From Cyanobacteria bacterium SZAS-4 (GTDB lineage Bacteria > Cyanobacteriota > Vampirovibrionia > Obscuribacterales > Obscuribacteraceae), in NCBI GenBank assembly GCA_018266255.1, contig JAFEAT010000005.1, positions 62,001 through 126,000 of the forward strand: a stretch of DNA of 64,000 nt, given 5' to 3'. Both the position numbers and the translations under genes were made by a program. Shown here in pieces: positions 44,913-52,934 of this stretch (the stretch's first letter is position 1; each line of letters opens with the position of its first letter). Below the pieces are notes generated by a model that ran no database searches, was not told the DNA's origin, and saw only the letters and a program-made list of their open reading frames with translations.

Positions 44913-45844
44913 TGCGTGCCATTGCTCTTGCACTGCTAATCGTCATCGTGCTTGCCGTGCATGGCACGAAAGCTGCGGCAGGCGAAGTGGCATACCGCAC
45001 GGCAAAAGTTGATGGGCTGGACATTTTCTATCGCGAAGCGGGTCCAGTTGATGGACCAACCATCCTATTGCTGCACGGATTGCCCTCGTCATCGCGCATG
45101 TGGCAACAAGTTCTCGAATCAAAGCTGAGCGAGAAATACCATCTCGTTGCGCCAGACTATCCAGGATTTGGTCACTCGTCATGGCCCGACCACAAGGAAT
45201 TTGCGTACACATTCGATCATTTAGCATCCACGATTGAGCATTTCTGCGAGCAGCTCCACTTAGACCACTACACGCTCTTCATGCAGGATTACGGCGGACC
45301 GGTTGGCTTTCGCATGGCAGTCGACCATCCAGAAAAAGTTTCAGCGATGATCGTTCAAAATGCGAACGCATACGAGCAGGGTTTGTCACCACTGTGGGCG
45401 GTGAGACGCGCATTTTGGAATGACAGAGCCGCCCACGAAGAAGCAGTACGGAAGAATCTGCTTTCGCTTGAAGCGACTAAGCAACGACATCTGGGCACAG
45501 ATCCGAAACCAGATCGATACGATCCAGACCTGTGGTTCGATGAATACTACTTCTTAAACAGACCTGGACAGGGCGATATTCAAATCGATCTTTTCTACGA
45601 CTATCAAACAAACGTGAAATCCTATCCAGCCTGGCAAAAATGGCTGCGCGAACACAAGCCACCACTTTTGGTGCTCTGGGGCAAGTACGATCCATCATTC
45701 ATCGTCCCTGGAGCTGAAGGCTTCAAGAACGATGTCCCCGACGCAGAAGTGCATGTCGTAGACGCCGGACACTTCGCATTCGACACGGACGCACCTGAAC
45801 TGCTCGACCTGACTGGCAAGTTTCTTGATCACCGCAAGCTCTAA
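44912..45844 (+). CDS. secreted alpha/beta hydrolase, haloalkane dehalogenase / epoxide hydrolase-like
   Basis: This 310-residue protein has an N-terminal hydrophobic leader (IALALLIVIVLAVHGTKAAA), likely a signal peptide or anchor. LLLHGLPSSSRMW forms the oxyanion region. The nucleophile elbow is FMQDYGG with Asp126, not Ser, as in haloalkane dehalogenases and epoxide hydrolases. VLWGKYDP supplies the acid region and VDAGHFAFDTDAPE the His (about 287). The start codon shares one base with the stop of the megasynthase gene (TGATG), which implies coupled translation. That placement suggests a tailoring or release step on the synthase product, outside the cytoplasm. This is an inference; a detoxification role is the alternative. 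Confidence 0.85.
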   Translation: MRAIALALLIVIVLAVHGTKAAAGEVAYRTAKVDGLDIFYREAGPVDGPTILLLHGLPSSSRMWQQVLESKLSEKYHLVAPDYPGFGHSSWPDHKEFAYTFDHLASTIEHFCEQLHLDHYTLFMQDYGGPVGFRMAVDHPEKVSAMIVQNANAYEQGLSPLWAVRRAFWNDRAAHEEAVRKNLLSLEATKQRHLGTDPKPDRYDPDLWFDEYYFLNRPGQGDIQIDLFYDYQTNVKSYPAWQKWLREHKPPLLVLWGKYDPSFIVPGAEGFKNDVPDAEVHVVDAGHFAFDTDAPELLDLTGKFLDHRKL

Positions 45845-46028
45845 AAAACGCTGCCACAGCTCTGTCACAGATCTGCCACCGACCAGTCACGCGCTCTTTC
45901 TATTCTGAATTAGTCAGTCATTCACCTGACAAAACGAACTTACTAACAACGCATTGGCGCGGGATTCGTTCTAAGTCTGCCACTCGCAGATCTCAGAAAT
46001 CGCAATCACATCCAAAGAGGAAACCGCT

Positions 46029-46487
46029 ATGACTACCAACTTCCAAAAACTCGACAGTTTCACCAATACTGAAAAGAGCACTGCATACGAGAAATTGCCT
46101 TCCGCCAAGGACTCTATGAACACTCAAATTAGCGAGCTACGAGATTCAGACCCTAAGGGCTATCTGTCGAACATCAATCAAATGGTCAAAATGGGCTTGG
46201 ACCCAAAAGCTTGCCCCAAGCTGGAATTGCTGGACGATAGCGCGATGCTGGAAAAGAAGCAAACGTTGTTAAAAAACCCAAAAGGTGCAGAAGATTTTGA
46301 AGGCGAACCAAAAGAGCCGAAAAAATTCAGCGATGCGGATGGTGGATTGAAAGACGGAAAAGGAGCACTGCAAGACTTTAACGTCAAAGATCTGGAAATC
46401 AAAATCGGGTTGAGTGTCGAAGCACAGTTGAAAAAAGATTCCGAAGTTAAATTGCCGAACTATTCTGTTCAGCACTACGAAGGCTAA
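46029..46487 (+). CDS. small unknown hydrophilic protein
   Basis: This is a 152-residue, Lys/Asp/Glu-rich protein with no signal peptide or membrane segment. The N-terminal half is helical (FTNTEKSTAYEKLPSAKDS, LSNINQMVKMGLDPKACPKLELL). The middle is charged and Gly-rich (GGLKDGKGALQ). The ribosome binding site GAGGAAA is seven bases before the ATG. It is followed by an intrinsic terminator. I recognise no family. Confidence 0.6.
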   Translation: MTTNFQKLDSFTNTEKSTAYEKLPSAKDSMNTQISELRDSDPKGYLSNINQMVKMGLDPKACPKLELLDDSAMLEKKQTLLKNPKGAEDFEGEPKEPKKFSDADGGLKDGKGALQDFNVKDLEIKIGLSVEAQLKKDSEVKLPNYSVQHYEG

Positions 46488-46531
46488 GTCTGCGAATCAG
46501 AAGTCCGCTCAAAAATCTATAAAAGGGCAAA

Positions 46532-46564
46532 ATCGGCTGGTGCTTTATGCACTGGCTGATTTTT
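46532..46564. terminator. intrinsic terminator between convergent small genes
   Basis: A 12-base-pair stem (ATCGGCTGGTGC with GCACTGGCTGAT, three G-U pairs) has a TTTAT loop and is followed by TTTT. On the other strand it is also followed by a T-rich tract, so it can serve both convergent genes. Confidence 0.8.
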
Positions 46565-46592
46565 ATGCTTGCGAAAGTATTTGCACGCTACT

Positions 46593-47069
46593 CTAAAAGT
46601 TCCGGCCCAACATGCTGCGGAAACCGTTACCAGGACCGGTGTTTCCGAAGATGCTACCGTTGGAATTGAAGCGTCCGTTTTGAAAACGTCCGAAAGCCAA
46701 TGCGTTCAAAATGCGACTTAACCAACTGCGTTTGCGCTTGTGTCCTGTCAGGATTCCGTTGTTGTTTAGCAGACCGTTGTGATTGTTGAATAAGCCGTTA
46801 CCGTTGAAGACGCTGTGGTTTGTTAGTCCATTGGTGAGAGTGTTGGCTACTGGCGAAGCGGCTGACGATAAGCCGTTTGTTAGTCCGCCGGTAAGCGAAC
46901 CGCTGTGGTTGCCGAGAATAGATGTGCCACCACCGAGCACCGATGCGCCGTTAGTCAAGCCAGTGGAAGGGCTGAGCCCATCGAGGATGTGATGATTTCG
47001 GCAAAAAGCTCCTGTCGGCATTAGCGTGACAATCAGCGCGGCAGCCGGTAATCCAACTTTCCAATTCAT
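46593..47069 (-). CDS. secreted Asn/Gly/Leu-rich low-complexity protein
   Basis: This 158-residue protein has a signal peptide (VGLPAAALIVTLMPTGAFC). The mature part is made of short imperfect repeats around Leu-Thr-Asn-Gly-Leu and Asn-Gly-Leu-Phe-Asn-Asn (GGLTNGLSSAASP, TLTNGLTNHS, GLFNNHNGLLNNNG), then a basic patch (GHKRKRSWLSR) and a Gly/Asn/Arg/Phe-rich tail ending SMLGRNF. It may be surface-attached or amyloid-like, though no curli-type motif is clear. I placed the start at 47069, with GGAAGGG upstream. It is monocistronic and ends at a shared terminator. Confidence 0.6.
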   Translation of the reverse strand: MNWKVGLPAAALIVTLMPTGAFCRNHHILDGLSPSTGLTNGASVLGGGTSILGNHSGSLTGGLTNGLSSAASPVANTLTNGLTNHSVFNGNGLFNNHNGLLNNNGILTGHKRKRSWLSRILNALAFGRFQNGRFNSNGSIFGNTGPGNGFRSMLGRNF

Positions 47070-47242
47070 GATTCCCTTCCTTTGTTGAACATCGGAGTTA
47101 TTAACAAGCGTCCGCAATCGGGAGCTAATGAAGTATGAGACGACGACTTTTAGTAATTGATTCCGTGAATTGTTCGTGAAGTCTCAGCAGGCGACATTCT
47201 AGATGGAGCTATACTGGACTTGCGTTTCACCGAGACAAAAAT

Positions 47243-47746
47243 TTGCAACTCCGAAAATTGCTCCTCGTTCTCGTTGCTTTTACTGCAATTGCGTCATCTC
47301 CTTGTGCGGCGGGTCAGCAGCTGCGAACTAGCAATCAAATAAAGAGCGAGTTCCAGGAACACACAAGTGAGTTCGAAGCTGTTAAAGCGAGCCTTTTAGC
47401 GACGGAATCGCATAGCTTCTGCATCACTGTAAATCACGCAACAAATTATGCTTTTGTTCCTTCAGCAATTCGTCTTCCGGCAAAATCATTCGAGTCGTGC
47501 AAGAAACTTATGAAGGCAATAGATGCAGACGATGTGGTTCGGGTGGGGAACACCATCCGTTTTCGAATTTGCTTCAAGAAAACTGGAAGCAAGCTTGAAG
47601 AGCAAAATATTGTGTTCGACGCAAAACGAGAGCGTGTGGTCCCAAAGAAAGAATCAGGGGTCGAGCGAGTGGTGGACGATCTTGGTGCTTGCTGGTTTAT
47701 CGTTTCCGATCAGGTAGATCTCAAAACCTTTAACGTTAATCCCTGA
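47243..47746 (+). CDS. secreted protein of unknown function (TTG start)
   Basis: This 167-residue protein has a signal peptide (LRKLLLVLVAFTAIASSPCAAG). The mature part has four Cys spaced for possible disulfides and mixed alpha/beta character (SFCITVNHATNYAFVPSAI, VVRVGNTIRFRICFKK). I recognise no family. The only reasonable start is a TTG with a GAG element eight bases before it. No later ATG keeps the signal peptide. Confidence 0.5.
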   Translation: MQLRKLLLVLVAFTAIASSPCAAGQQLRTSNQIKSEFQEHTSEFEAVKASLLATESHSFCITVNHATNYAFVPSAIRLPAKSFESCKKLMKAIDADDVVRVGNTIRFRICFKKTGSKLEEQNIVFDAKRERVVPKKESGVERVVDDLGACWFIVSDQVDLKTFNVNP

Positions 47747-47796
47747 TGCCAAGCTCAATGAAAGTTTTAATCTCATCTATGGCCTTGGCGAATGCG

Positions 47797-48654
47797 TCAG
47801 CGGGTTAGCATCGCTTGCTCGTCTGCGTGATAGCTGCTTCGGACTAAGGGTCCGCTGAAGACGTTTCGAAATCCCAATTCCATTCCTACTTTGTTCATTC
47901 GTTCGAAAACTTCTGGCTCCACCCAGCGATCTACAGGTAAGTGTTTTGGGGTTGGTTGCATGTACTGACCAATTGTGATCAAGTCGCAATTCACCTTTCG
48001 CCACTCTTTCAAGACTTCGATTACTTCGTCGTCAGTTTCACCGAGTCCCATCATCAAGCCGGACTTGGTTACGAAACCGGCATCGTGGGCGCGGGAGATC
48101 AACTCCAAGCTGCGGTCGAAACGTCCTTGTGGGCGCACTTGCAGATAGAGCCGGGGCACTGTTTCGATGTTGTGGTTCAACACATCGGGTTTTGCCTCTA
48201 GCACCGTATTTAGTGCATCCCAATTTCCGCAGAAATCTGGAATCAAGACTTCGATTTTAGTTTGAGGTGAAAGTTTTCGCGTTTCGGTGATAGTGGCTGC
48301 CCAAACTGAGGCACCGCCATCTTTCAGTTCGTCTCGGTTGACTGAGGTGATGACGGCATACTTGAGCTGCATCTTCGCCACAGCTTCAGCCACACGACGG
48401 GGCTCGTCCAAATCTAATTCGGTCGGTTTGCCGGTGATGACGTTGCAAAATCCGCAGCTGCGTGTGCAGATGTTGCCCAAAATCATAAAGGTCGCCGTGC
48501 CGCGCGACCAACATTCGCCTCGGTTCGGGCAAGCGGCTGATTCGCAGACCGTGTGCAGGTCGTTCTCGTCAATCAAATTTTTGACGCGCTGATATGGCTC
48601 GCCTGTTGGGAGGCGCACTTTCAGCCAGTTCGGTTTTGTCGATGATGCGGTCAT
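47797..48654 (-). CDS. lipA: lipoyl synthase LipA
   Basis: This 285-residue radical-SAM enzyme inserts two sulfurs into protein-bound octanoyl groups to make lipoate. The auxiliary 4Fe-4S cluster ligands are C37, C42 and C48 (CESAACPNRGEC). The radical-SAM cluster ligands are C63, C67 and C70 (CTRSCGFC). The C-terminal RSSYHA gives the Ser ligand. PNWLKVRLPTG at the start is typical. It lies near the pyruvate dehydrogenase operon, whose E2 subunit is a lipoate acceptor. No octanoyltransferase (lipB/lipM) gene is in the window. The length is slightly below that of E. coli LipA (321) because of a shorter N-terminus. Confidence 0.95.
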   Translation of the reverse strand: MTASSTKPNWLKVRLPTGEPYQRVKNLIDENDLHTVCESAACPNRGECWSRGTATFMILGNICTRSCGFCNVITGKPTELDLDEPRRVAEAVAKMQLKYAVITSVNRDELKDGGASVWAATITETRKLSPQTKIEVLIPDFCGNWDALNTVLEAKPDVLNHNIETVPRLYLQVRPQGRFDRSLELISRAHDAGFVTKSGLMMGLGETDDEVIEVLKEWRKVNCDLITIGQYMQPTPKHLPVDRWVEPEVFERMNKVGMELGFRNVFSGPLVRSSYHADEQAMLTR

Positions 48655-49301
48655 TGAATCCCGAAAGTCGGTCCAAGCGGAGGACCAGTAGAGACTGCCG
48701 ATTTTATCAGTTTATGGGTGTGTCCCTAAATTGTCACTGTTATCCCTTAATCTATTCGAATCGGAAGTCCCTTCGCTTCCGATCCAAAACAGATTCCGGC
48801 TGGCGTTGGAATTGTTAGACATGCCAATGAGGAGCTGTTGCCGCAGCTCCTTTTTGTTTTTTCACAGCCAAGTAGACGGTGAGCTTAAGGATACTGTCCC
48901 ACTGAAACGCACTCATAGAGCTGGCTCCCGAGGTGTTAGTAGGACAGGCAAACACACCAGGAGAACAAAAACTTGAATCGCGCCGGTCAATAGACCGGCG
49001 GTCCTTTGCCGGCTGAAGCAGGCGCTCCATCGGGCGTTCCATCAGTCCGCCATTTTAGTGAAAGCAGATTAATGCGCCCGTAGATGCTTTTATTATTCGT
49101 TCAACTTTCCGCTCAGCAACAGTGTTTTAGCCATTTCTCAAGGCTTTTTTGTGGCAATGGTGGCACTGATGTGACATACTTTTGCTGGTCTTCAAAGACG
49201 TCAAGCTCTCGAATCTGCAAGCATTTTGCAAAGTCGATTGAAACGTGAAGATGAGCCAGCACTCAATGGACCGCAAGGTCCTCGTCAGCGGTGACTAAGC
49301 A
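48655..49301. other. 647-base gene-free region with several RNA-type hairpins, upstream of pdhA
   Basis: No credible coding region is found on either strand. There are four perfect hairpins: 48760-48783 (ATCGGAAG/CTTCCGAT), 48830-48851 (a terminator, listed apart), 48981-49000 (CGCCGGTC-AATA-GACCGGCG) and 49268-49281 (GGACC-GCAA-GGTCC, a GNRA tetraloop, 21 bases before the pdhA start). An ATTCC/GGAAT pair lies between the first two. The region should contain the lipA promoter (minus strand), the pdh promoter (plus strand) and perhaps a small RNA. No match to a known riboswitch is apparent to me. Confidence 0.5.
48830..48861 (+). terminator. orphan intrinsic terminator
   Basis: AGGAGCTG-TTGCCG-CAGCTCCT followed by TTTTTGTTTTTT is a textbook plus-strand terminator. 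No plus-strand gene precedes it within about 1 kb: the last is the secreted protein ending at 47746, with lipA antisense in between. It probably ends a short non-coding transcript starting within about 150 bases upstream. Confidence 0.8.
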
Positions 49302-50447
49302 ATGCCAAGAAAACCGATCGATTTGCCCTTCAAGCTAGAGTACTTGTCTGTGCTCGACGAAAACGCCGAGTTGGACAAAAAGTTGGAGCCTAAGCTCACT
49401 GATGATGAGCTGAAAACGTTGTATCGCTACATGCTGAAAGCCAGACGGGCTGACGAACGCATGTTGAATATGCAACGACAGGGAAGAATTGGTACGTTTC
49501 CACAAGCCTCTGGTCACGAAGCGATCAGCATGGGCTCAATCTTCTGCTTAGAGAAGGAAGATTGGCTGGTTCCGGCTTATCGCGAATTGGCAGGCATGCT
49601 CTACAGAGGTTGGCCGCTCGAAACCATTCTTCTTTACTGGAATGGATTCGAAGAAGGCGCCAAAGTTCCAGACGGTATAAATGATTTGCCGATGTGCGTT
49701 CCTGTAGCCAGTCAGTTGCTGCACGCCGCAGGCATCGGAATGGCGATGAACATCCAACAAGAGAAGAAAGTCGTTCTGACATTTTTCGGTGATGGCTCAT
49801 CTTCAGAAGGCGACTGCCACGAAGCGTTGAACTTCGCAGCCGTTTTCAACGCACCAGTTGTGTTCATTTGCTTGAACAACCAGTACGCAATCTCCGTGCC
49901 GATCGCCAAACAGATGAAAAACGAAACTGTTGCTCAAAGAGCGATCGCCTACGGAATGCAAGGCATCAGAGTTGACGGAAACGACGTTCTCGCTGTCTAC
50001 ACTGCAACTCAAGAAGCCATCGCACGGGCACGCAAGGGCGAAGGTCCAACACTGATCGAGTGCCTCACTTATCGTTTCACTCCGCATACAACAGCTGACG
50101 ATCCGAAGCGATATCGCTCTGAAGACGAATCGAAGAAGTGGCATTTGAGAGAGCCACTCTTGCGCTTCGCAAAGTTCCTCAAAAACAAAGGCATCATGAA
50201 CGACGAGCAGAAGATTGCCATCGACGCTGAAATCGATGCTGAAATCAAGGCTGCTGTTGCGAAAGCGGAAGAGCTAGCGAAGTCGGAAGAATTGATGGAT
50301 CCACTGCGCATGTTCGATTATTCATTCGCAGACATGCCTCCGTTCCTGGCAGAGCAAAGACAAGAATTGGCTGACCACATCGCCAAGCACAAAAAGCATA
50401 AGAAGGAAGCTGGCGAAAAAAAAGCACCTAGTCCAGCCCAAATCTAA
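49302..50447 (+). CDS. pdhA: pyruvate dehydrogenase E1 component, alpha subunit
   Basis: This 381-residue subunit is the thiamine-diphosphate-binding half of the alpha2-beta2 E1, which decarboxylates pyruvate and acetylates lipoyl-E2. The TPP motif runs from GDGSSSEGDCHEALNFAAVF to LNNQYAIS (about 163-195). RIGTFPQASGHEA and the phosphorylation-loop-like region RYRSEDESKKW are typical. TPHTTADDP agrees with pyruvate or branched-chain oxo-acid E1 of Gram-positive type. It is first in a four-gene operon with E1 beta, E2 and E3 in order. The C-terminus is Lys-rich (KHKKHKKEAGEKK). A branched-chain substrate cannot be excluded by motif alone, but a single complete cluster next to lipA favours pyruvate. 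Confidence 0.92.
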   Translation: MPRKPIDLPFKLEYLSVLDENAELDKKLEPKLTDDELKTLYRYMLKARRADERMLNMQRQGRIGTFPQASGHEAISMGSIFCLEKEDWLVPAYRELAGMLYRGWPLETILLYWNGFEEGAKVPDGINDLPMCVPVASQLLHAAGIGMAMNIQQEKKVVLTFFGDGSSSEGDCHEALNFAAVFNAPVVFICLNNQYAISVPIAKQMKNETVAQRAIAYGMQGIRVDGNDVLAVYTATQEAIARARKGEGPTLIECLTYRFTPHTTADDPKRYRSEDESKKWHLREPLLRFAKFLKNKGIMNDEQKIAIDAEIDAEIKAAVAKAEELAKSEELMDPLRMFDYSFADMPPFLAEQRQELADHIAKHKKHKKEAGEKKAPSPAQI

Positions 50448-50517
50448 TTCCAACATTATCCGAGAGCAGCCTCAGTAGCGATACAAGGCACGAGCTAATC
50501 GAGCAAGGAGCGCAAAA

Positions 50518-51498
50518 ATGACACAAATGAACATGGCGAAAGCGATTAATCTAGCGCTGCATGAAGCCATGACTAAAGACAAACGTGTGATTGTGATGGG
50601 CGAAGACGTCGGTCAAGACGAAGGCGTTTTTAGAATTACAGAAGGTCTACACGCCAAATTCGGCGACACGAGAGTAATCGATACTCCGTTGGCAGAGTCG
50701 GGAATCGTAGGCACAGCAATCGGAATGGCGTTGTACGGCTTGAAACCAATTTGCGAAATTCAATTCGCTGGTTTCGACTACTACAACTATCACCAACTCG
50801 AATCTCACGCAGCACGTTTCAGAAACCGCACACGCGGCAGACTGTCAGTGCCGATGGTAATGAGAGCCCCTTACGGCGCCGGTATCAGAGCGATCGAACA
50901 CCACTCTGAAAGTCGTGAAGCGATCTACGCGCACACACCTGGACTGAAAGTGGTAATCCCATCGGGTCCAAGAAACGCACGTGCTCTTCTACACAGCGCC
51001 ATCCAAGATCCAGACCCAGTTATCTATTACGAGCCAAAAGCCGTTTACCGTCTATTCAAAGAAGAAGTGCCCGATGCGATGGAAACGTTGCCAATCGGAC
51101 AAGCTCAAGTTGCCCGCAAAGGAAAAGACATCACATTGGTGTCATACGGCGCAAGCTTAAGACCGACTCTGGAAGCGGCTGAGCTGCTAGAAGAAGAAGA
51201 CGGCGTGCACGCAGAAGTAATCGACTTGCTCACCATCTCTCCATTCGACGCTGCCACCATCGTCGAGTCAGTAAGCAAAACCGGCAGATGCGTTGTCGTA
51301 CACGAAGGTCCTCGCACCTGCGGAATCGGCGCTGAAATCATCGCCCGCATCAACGAAAATGCTTTCCTCTATCTGGAAGCACCAGTCAAACGAGTGACAG
51401 GATTCGATTGCCAGGTTCCATATTTCTCCAAAGAGCGTGCCTATCTTCCTGATGCCGAGCGCGTTCTGGAAGGATGCCGCGCAACACTATCGTTCTAG
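50518..51498 (+). CDS. pdhB: pyruvate dehydrogenase E1 component, beta subunit
   Basis: This 326-residue transketolase-like subunit forms the E1 active site with PdhA. Seen motifs are VIVMGEDVGQDEGVFR, DTPLAESGIVGTAIGMAL, EIQFAGFDYYNYHQLESHAARFR and RAPYGAGIRAIEHHSES, which carries the active-site His pair region. The C-terminal transketolase domain includes HEGPRTCGIGAEIIARI. The ribosome binding site AAGGAGCG is five bases before the ATG. The gap to pdhA is 70 bases and to pdhC 17 bases. Confidence 0.94.
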   Translation: MTQMNMAKAINLALHEAMTKDKRVIVMGEDVGQDEGVFRITEGLHAKFGDTRVIDTPLAESGIVGTAIGMALYGLKPICEIQFAGFDYYNYHQLESHAARFRNRTRGRLSVPMVMRAPYGAGIRAIEHHSESREAIYAHTPGLKVVIPSGPRNARALLHSAIQDPDPVIYYEPKAVYRLFKEEVPDAMETLPIGQAQVARKGKDITLVSYGASLRPTLEAAELLEEEDGVHAEVIDLLTISPFDAATIVESVSKTGRCVVVHEGPRTCGIGAEIIARINENAFLYLEAPVKRVTGFDCQVPYFSKERAYLPDAERVLEGCRATLSF

Positions 51499-51515
51499 AA
51501 AAAGAGGATTACACA

Positions 51516-52928
51516 ATGTCGAACGAATTCATACTGCCCGATCTTGGAGAAGGCATTCATGAAGCGGAAGTACTGGCGGTGCGCATTGCAGAAGGCGACC
51601 AGGTCAAAGAAGACCAGCCGATTCTGGAAGTAGAAACCGACAAAGCAGTCGTTGAAATTCCTTGTCCTGTGAATGGAACGATTGAAAAGATCCACGTCAA
51701 AGTCGGCGAAGTGGTCAAAGTTGGAATGGTAATGGTCACCTTCGGATCAGGTGGCGGAGCCGCTAAAGCTCCAGCAAAAGAAACCGCTGCCGAAACCAAA
51801 CAGAAACAAATAAACGATTCAATCGCCGCAGCACCACCAATTGCTACTGCGGTATCAGCGGGGCACGCAACTGGCAACGGCAAGTCGACGATGGAAGTTC
51901 GACACAACGGCGTCGGTCCAGTGCCAGCGGCACCAGCGACTCGTCGATTGGCACGAGAGCTGAACCTCGATTTGCGCATGATCAAAGGCTCTGGTCCTTC
52001 TGGTCGAGTGACCAAAGAAGATGTTCGCAGCTTCGCAGCGGGCTCACTCGAAGGCACTATATCTGGTGCCTCAAGTCAGACCCACCCCATCGAAAGCAAG
52101 CAACAAGTGGCACCAGCGGCAGTGCAGTCACTCGCTTCCAAGTATGGCGAGAGCGGAGCGAAAGCCGCTCCACTAGAAGGTGGCATGGGTTCAACACCGG
52201 TCGACCTGCCTGATTTCACAAAATTCGGCACAGTCGAACGAGTTCCACTTAAAGGCATCAGAAGAAAAATCGCTCAGAATATGATGCAATCGTGGACTCA
52301 CATTCCACACGTGACTACCTTCGACGAAGCAGACGTGACCGAGCTCGACGCATATCGAGCCAAGTACGAAAGCGAAGTGAAAAAGCATGGCGGTCGATTG
52401 ACGCTGACAGTGTTCGCACTGAAAGCAATCGCCAGCGGTCTGAAAAAATATCCACAATTCAATGCTAGCTTGGACGAGAAGACCGGCGAATTGGTCTTTA
52501 AACACTTCTACAATATCGGTGTTGCAGTGGCTACAGACCGTGGTTTGATCGTTCCTGTAATCCGCGATGTGGACAAGAAGAGCATCATTGAATTATCCAG
52601 AGAACTCGCCGATCTTTCTGAAAAAACCAAAGCAGGAAAGGTTGAGCTAGAGCGCCTGCAAGGTGGAACTTTCACTTTGACAAACATCGGTTCGATCGGT
52701 GGCACAAACATGGTGCCAATGATCAACCATCCAGAAGCAGCGATTCTCGGAATGGCGAGAGCCGCTCAGAAACCTGTAGTACGCAACGGAAACATCGAAG
52801 TCGGCTTGATTATGCCACTGGCACTGTCCTTCGATCATCGCATCGCAGATGGTGCCGAAGCTGCTTACTTTGTGCAACACGTGGTTAAACGGTTACAAGA
52901 GCCGTTCACCTTCCTTTTGGAGGCCTAG
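51516..52928 (+). CDS. pdhC: dihydrolipoamide acetyltransferase, E2 component
   Basis: This 470-residue core enzyme has one lipoyl domain (1-78) with the lipoylated Lys43 in VETDKAVVEIP. A Pro/Ala-rich linker follows, then the peripheral-subunit-binding domain at about 140-175 (APATRRLARELNLDLRMIKGSG). After a second linker the catalytic domain (about 240-470) contains LSFDHRIADGAEAA, with the His and Asp of the active site, and FTLTNIGSIGGTNM. The start at 51516 follows AGAGGA. A longer frame overlapping pdhB is not needed. Lipoate would come from LipA at 47.8-48.7 kb. Confidence 0.94.
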   Translation: MSNEFILPDLGEGIHEAEVLAVRIAEGDQVKEDQPILEVETDKAVVEIPCPVNGTIEKIHVKVGEVVKVGMVMVTFGSGGGAAKAPAKETAAETKQKQINDSIAAAPPIATAVSAGHATGNGKSTMEVRHNGVGPVPAAPATRRLARELNLDLRMIKGSGPSGRVTKEDVRSFAAGSLEGTISGASSQTHPIESKQQVAPAAVQSLASKYGESGAKAAPLEGGMGSTPVDLPDFTKFGTVERVPLKGIRRKIAQNMMQSWTHIPHVTTFDEADVTELDAYRAKYESEVKKHGGRLTLTVFALKAIASGLKKYPQFNASLDEKTGELVFKHFYNIGVAVATDRGLIVPVIRDVDKKSIIELSRELADLSEKTKAGKVELERLQGGTFTLTNIGSIGGTNMVPMINHPEAAILGMARAAQKPVVRNGNIEVGLIMPLALSFDHRIADGAEAAYFVQHVVKRLQEPFTFLLEA

Positions 52929-52934
52929 AAAAAT

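Noticed and set aside
48731..49042. Short open frames on both strands (81 and 75 codons)
   Set aside because: They run through the terminator hairpin, have poor composition and no ribosome binding site.
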